DNA of 64,000 nt, from NCBI RefSeq assembly GCF_002847825.1, contig NZ_PKIZ01000005.1:1-64000 (forward strand), given 5' to 3'. The notes under the pieces were generated by a model that was not told the origin of the DNA, did no database searches, and saw nothing but the letters and a program-made list of their open reading frames with translations. Of the stretch, positions 61,049 to 64,000 are shown in pieces. Position 1 is the stretch's first letter, and each line of letters begins with the position of its first letter. Both the position numbers and the translations under genes were made by a program. Origin of the DNA: Kytococcus schroeteri (GTDB lineage Bacteria; Actinomycetota; Actinomycetes; Actinomycetales; Dermatophilaceae).

Positions 61049-61679
61049 CGGCGCCTCCCAGCAGGGCGTCCACGGCCCCGGCCACCTCGGCGGCCAGGTC
61101 GGCGGCCGGCCGGGCGGCGTCGAGCACCAGGTAGCGCTCCGGCGCGGCGGCGGCCAGGGCCAGGAAGTGCTCGCGCACCCGGGCGTGGAAGGCCGCGGAC
61201 TCGGCCTCGAGGCGGTCGTCCCGGCCCCCACGGCGCCGTCGCCCCTCCTGCGGGTCCACGTCGAGCAGCACGGTCAGGTGCGGCACGAGGCCCTCGGTGG
61301 CCCAGCGGGAGATCGAGGCCACCTCAGTGGCGTCCAGGGCGCGCCCGGCGCCCTGATAGGCCACCGAGGAGTCCACGTAGCGGTCCCCCACCACCACGGC
61401 CCCCCGCTCCAGGGCGGGGCGCACGAGGCTGGCGACGTGGTGGGCCCGGTCGGCGGCGAAGAGCAGCGCCTCGGCCCGCGGGGCCACGTGGTCACCGTGG
61501 AGCAGCAGCTCACGGATGCGGGCACCCAGGGGCGTGCCCCCGGGCTCCCGGGTCACCACCACCTCGCGTGCGGGGTGCGCGGCCCCCAGGTGCTCCACGA
61601 GCCGCGCGATCTGCGTGCTCTTGCCGGCGCCATCACCCCCCTCGAGGACGACGAGGACGCCCGCCGGCGAGGCCGTCAC
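61041..61679 (-). CDS. tmk: thymidylate kinase Tmk
   Basis: Cytosolic kinase of 212 aa converting dTMP to dTDP. The P-loop is LEGGDGAGKSTQIARLVEHL (about 12-31), the DRY-type motif is VVVGDRYVDSSVAYQG, and the lid region is basic (RRRRGGRDDRLE). The GTG start overlaps the MarR stop by 4 nt (GTGA). In an operon with holB it supports DNA replication. Confidence 0.96.
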   Translation of the reverse strand: MTASPAGVLVVLEGGDGAGKSTQIARLVEHLGAAHPAREVVVTREPGGTPLGARIRELLLHGDHVAPRAEALLFAADRAHHVASLVRPALERGAVVVGDRYVDSSVAYQGAGRALDATEVASISRWATEGLVPHLTVLLDVDPQEGRRRRGGRDDRLEAESAAFHARVREHFLALAAAAPERYLVLDAARPAADLAAEVAGAVDALLGGAGA

Positions 61680-62221
61680 CGGCGCTCCCGCCGGGGCAGG
61701 GCACGGGTGTGCTCCTCCCCCGGGCGCACCCGCTCCACCATCCGGGTGGTGACGCGCTCCAGGGCCATGAACTCCTCGGAGCTCATCCCGTCGAGGAAGA
61801 CCGCCCGCACGTCCCGCACGTGGCCGGGGGCGGCGGCCTCGAGGGCGGCCCGCCCCTCGGCGGTGAGCAGCACGTCGGCACCGCGGCCGTCCTCCGCGGT
61901 GGCCTCGCGTCGCACCAGACCGCGCTTCTCCATGCGGCTCACGTGGTGGCTCAGGCGGCTGCGCTCCCAGCCCATGCGGCGCGCCAGCTCGGTGACGCGC
62001 AGGCGGTCGCCGTCATCGGAGAGCATCACCATGACCTCGTAGTCCGAGATGGACAGGTCAGCGTGCTCCTGCAGGCAACGGTTGAGGTGGGCCTGCACGT
62101 CGGTGCACAGCGACACCCACCGGCGCCACAGCGCCTGCTCGTCGTCGGTCAACCACGGCACGGGCTCCCCCTGCGCCTCCGCGGTGCCGCCCGGACCGCC
62201 CCTCGAACCGTCGCTCTGCAT
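61676..62221 (-). CDS. MarR family transcriptional regulator
   Basis: Winged-helix regulator of 181 aa. The DNA-binding region is LRVTELARRMGWERSRLSHH followed by VSRMEKRGLVRREATAEDGR and the wing. It heads the tmk-holB-hydrolase operon with a 4-nt overlap, which is unusual for replication genes; the ligand is unknown. It is divergent from the AIM24 gene, with about 170 nt between the starts. Confidence 0.9.
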   Translation of the reverse strand: MQSDGSRGGPGGTAEAQGEPVPWLTDDEQALWRRWVSLCTDVQAHLNRCLQEHADLSISDYEVMVMLSDDGDRLRVTELARRMGWERSRLSHHVSRMEKRGLVRREATAEDGRGADVLLTAEGRAALEAAAPGHVRDVRAVFLDGMSSEEFMALERVTTRMVERVRPGEEHTRALPRRERR

Positions 62222-62328
62222 GGGGCGACTCTAGTGGCGGGCACCGACGACCTCCCCGCCGCCTGTGGGTTCCGGCCGTCCGTCCACATCCACCCGTGGT
62301 GGGGGTCCCGCACGAGCCCCGCCGTGGC

Positions 62329-62334
62329 TAGCGT
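62329..62334 (+). promoter_or_regulatory. -10 box for the AIM24 gene
   Basis: TAGCGT lies 58 nt upstream of the ATG at 62393, leaving a leader with the AGGAGG ribosome site. The upstream CACCCGTGGTGGG (62291-62303) also occurs before the first lipoprotein gene (8579-8591). Confidence 0.35.
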
Positions 62335-62392
62335 GGCCGCCGACAACCGCACGGCCCGGCCCACCGGCGCCGCCGACCCCAGGAGGAACCCA

Positions 62393-63115
62393 ATGGCCCT
62401 GCACGGCAAGCTGTTCGACCAGTACGAGGAAGTCTCCGGCAACGACCAGTTCATGCTGCAGAACAAGAAGCTCCTCAAGGTGCAGATGCAGTACGGCCCG
62501 GTCTGGGCGCTCACCGGGTCGATGGTGGCCTACCAGGGCGACATCCGCTTCAAGAACAAGGGCTCCGGCGGCCTGGGCAAGATGTTCAAGCAGGCCGTCA
62601 CCGGCGAGGGCGTGGACATGATGGAGGCCACCGGCACCGGCGAGCTGTTCCTGGCCGACCAGGCCGCCGGCATCCAGGTGCTCTACATGGAGAACGACGA
62701 GCTGAGCATCAACGGCCAGAACGTGCTGGCCTTCTCGGCCTCCATCGACTGGGACATCCACCGCATCCAGGCCCGTGGCGCCGCCATGACCGGTGGCCTC
62801 TACAACGTGGGCCTGCGCGGCACCGGCTACGTGGCCATCACCACCAAGGGCGAGCCGGTGGCCCTGGACGTCTCCGGCGGCAACACCTTCGTGGACCCGC
62901 AGGCGGCCGTGATGTGGACCCGTGGCACCCGCATGGACGTGCGCGTGGACTCCGGCGGCCTCGGCTCGATGCTGCGCGGCGGCACCGGCGAGACCTTCCA
63001 GATGGCCTTCTCGGGCCAGGGCCACGTCATCGTGCAGCCCTCGGAGAACGTGCCGCACTCCGGCTCCTCCGGCGGCTCCAGCGGCGGCGGCGTCATCGGC
63101 GAGCTCTTCAACTGA
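62393..63115 (+). CDS. AIM24 family protein
   Basis: Cytosolic beta-rich protein of 240 aa (TerD/AIM24-like double-stranded beta-helix) of unknown function. The core runs from about 20 to 215 with GPVWALTGSMVAYQGDIRFK, then GTGELFLADQAAGIQVLY and the end motif FSGQGHVIVQPSE. The C-terminus is a Gly/Ser linker and then GVIGELFN. CAGGAGG precedes ATG. Some relatives act in stress or membrane processes, but nothing here specifies one. Confidence 0.9.
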   Translation: MALHGKLFDQYEEVSGNDQFMLQNKKLLKVQMQYGPVWALTGSMVAYQGDIRFKNKGSGGLGKMFKQAVTGEGVDMMEATGTGELFLADQAAGIQVLYMENDELSINGQNVLAFSASIDWDIHRIQARGAAMTGGLYNVGLRGTGYVAITTKGEPVALDVSGGNTFVDPQAAVMWTRGTRMDVRVDSGGLGSMLRGGTGETFQMAFSGQGHVIVQPSENVPHSGSSGGSSGGGVIGELFN

Positions 63116-63143
63116 GCCGACCCGCACCGCAGCACACCCGCAG

Positions 63144-63167
63144 ACCCCGCCGGCCACCCGGCGGGGT
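63144..63167 (+). terminator. terminator after the AIM24 gene
   Basis: A perfect 10-bp stem, ACCCCGCCGG / CCGGCGGGGT, with a CCAC loop, 28 nt after the AIM24 stop. Confidence 0.75.
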
Positions 63168-63213
63168 TCGCCGTACCCTGCGACCACCTCCCGCCCCACC
63201 ACCAGGAGCCCCC

Positions 63214-63975
63214 ATGACCCCGCGTGCCGTCGTCCGCCGTCCCAGCCCCCGCCTCTCCGAGGGGCTGACCACCCACATCGAGCCGCGGCCGGTGGACGCC
63301 GGGCTGGCGCTGCGCCAGTGGCAGGCCTACTGCGACGCGCTGCGCACCGCCGGCTGGGAGGTGGTGGAGGCCCCGCCCGCCGACGAGCACCCTGACGGCG
63401 TGTTCGTGGAGGACGTGGCCGTGGCCTACGGCGACACGGTGGTCATCACCCGCCCCGGCGCCCCGGAGCGGGCCGGGGAGGTCGAGGGCATGGCCGAACT
63501 CTTCTCCGGCCTGGGCCGCCGCGTGGTGGACCTGCCCGCCGGGCACCTGGACGGCGGGGACGTGCTCAAGCACGACGACCTCGTGCGCGTGGGCCTGGGC
63601 GGACGCACCGACGAGGCCGGCGTCGACGCGCTGCGCACGGCGCTCGCCCCGCTGGGCGCCCGGGTGGAGGCGGTGCCGGTGGACCGCGCCCTGCACCTGA
63701 AGTCCGCGGTGACCGCCCTGCCGGACGGCACCGTCATCGGGTGGGAGCCGGTGGCCCCGACCCACGAGGCCCTGGGCGAGGTGCTGGCGATGCCGGAGGA
63801 GGGCGGCGCGCACGTGGTGCTGCTGGGCAGCGACCGACTGCTCATGGCCGCCTCCGCACCGCGCTCGGCCGACCTGCTGCGCGAGCGCGGGTACGAGGTG
63901 GTGACCGTGGACGTCAGCGAGTTCGAGGCGATGGAGGGCTGCGTCACCTGCCTCTCGGTGCGCCTGCGCGACTGA
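63214..63975 (+). CDS. dimethylarginine dimethylaminohydrolase-like protein (amidinotransferase fold)
   Basis: Guanidino-group modifying enzyme of 253 aa, probably hydrolysing dimethylarginine to citrulline and dimethylamine. It has FVEDVAVAYGDTVVITRPG, the active His in RALHLKSAVTALPDG, HLDGGDVLKHDD, and the nucleophilic Cys near the end in EGCVTCLSVRLRD, all in the DDAH arrangement. CAGGAG precedes the ATG. The short length distinguishes it from full-size arginine deiminase. A partial inverted repeat after the stop (63977-63998) may be its terminator. Confidence 0.9.
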   Translation: MTPRAVVRRPSPRLSEGLTTHIEPRPVDAGLALRQWQAYCDALRTAGWEVVEAPPADEHPDGVFVEDVAVAYGDTVVITRPGAPERAGEVEGMAELFSGLGRRVVDLPAGHLDGGDVLKHDDLVRVGLGGRTDEAGVDALRTALAPLGARVEAVPVDRALHLKSAVTALPDGTVIGWEPVAPTHEALGEVLAMPEEGGAHVVLLGSDRLLMAASAPRSADLLRERGYEVVTVDVSEFEAMEGCVTCLSVRLRD

Positions 63976-64000
63976 CCGGTCCCTCCGCGGACGGACCGCA

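Overview
The window is very GC-rich chromosomal DNA with tightly packed genes, 1-4 nt start/stop overlaps (ATGA, GTGA, TGATG), many GTG starts, Lsr2, a mycobacterial-type DisA/RadA/ClpC/FtsH set and a menaquinone pathway. This points to an actinobacterium, most likely of the order Micrococcales (a Kytococcus/Dermacoccaceae/Janibacter-like organism is my guess; the species cannot be proved from this sequence alone). No prophage, insertion sequence, CRISPR array or rRNA was seen. Much of the gene order matches, in blocks, the Mycobacterium tuberculosis Rv0496-Rv0548 and Rv3585-Rv3644 neighbourhoods as I remember them, so most of the window is conserved core genome with a few accessory insertions.

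Region by region: (1) 1-2.2 kb: a DUF222/13E12-type HNH endonuclease gene with degenerate LexA-like boxes at its start. (2) 2.2-8.5 kb: menaquinone genes menB-menE and menA, interrupted by an accessory lactococcin 972-type bacteriocin locus (precursor, 655-aa membrane protein, ABC ATPase). (3) 8.6-10.2 kb: two tandem related lipoproteins. (4) 10.2-16.4 kb: cytochrome c maturation system II (DUF4229, CcsB, ResB, CcdA, TlpA-like), a histidine phosphatase and HemL. (5) 16.5-21.9 kb: hemA-hemC-hemD-hemB operon and the 32-aa ribosomal protein bS22. (6) 22-29.5 kb: AcuC-like deacetylase, a lone TrkA subunit, two GNAT acetyltransferases, ProC, proline dehydrogenase, a TetR regulator, a TIM-barrel epimerase and Ppx/GppA. 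(7) 29.5-33.5 kb: radA, a DUF2382 gene, disA and mutY. (8) 33.5-35.5 kb: an in-frame ABC permease/ATPase chimera (a deletion scar) and a secreted beta-helix protein with acidic repeats. (9) 35.5-44 kb: DUF3817, clpC with a ClgR-type operator, a tyrosine phosphatase/BY-kinase pair, lsr2, a small membrane protein, lysS and a methyltransferase (MGMT). (10) 44-58 kb: DUF2520, Nudix, CGNR and EamA genes; then the folate operon (DUF3180, folBK fusion, folP, folE) joined to ftsH; then hpt, tilS, a PBP4-type carboxypeptidase, ppa and a lipoprotein. (11) 58-64 kb: tRNA-Thr(CGT), a secreted S33-type hydrolase, holB, tmk and a MarR gene in one overlapping operon, then AIM24 and DDAH-like genes.

How they work together: blocks 2, 4 and 5 supply the aerobic respiratory chain with menaquinone, heme and cytochrome c assembly. 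Blocks 7, 9 and 10 cover DNA-integrity signalling by c-di-AMP, protein quality control and folate supply. The most distinctive accessory piece is the bacteriocin locus. Its putative promoter spacer holds a ten-base G homopolymer, an 8-bp inverted repeat covers the expected transcription start, and the best-placed start codon is one base out of frame with the mature peptide. Together these suggest either phase-variable or recently inactivated expression. Several genes (menB, radA, disA, the ABC chimera, lysS) have a TAnnnT box 6-8 nt before a GTG start, which is the signature of leaderless transcripts.
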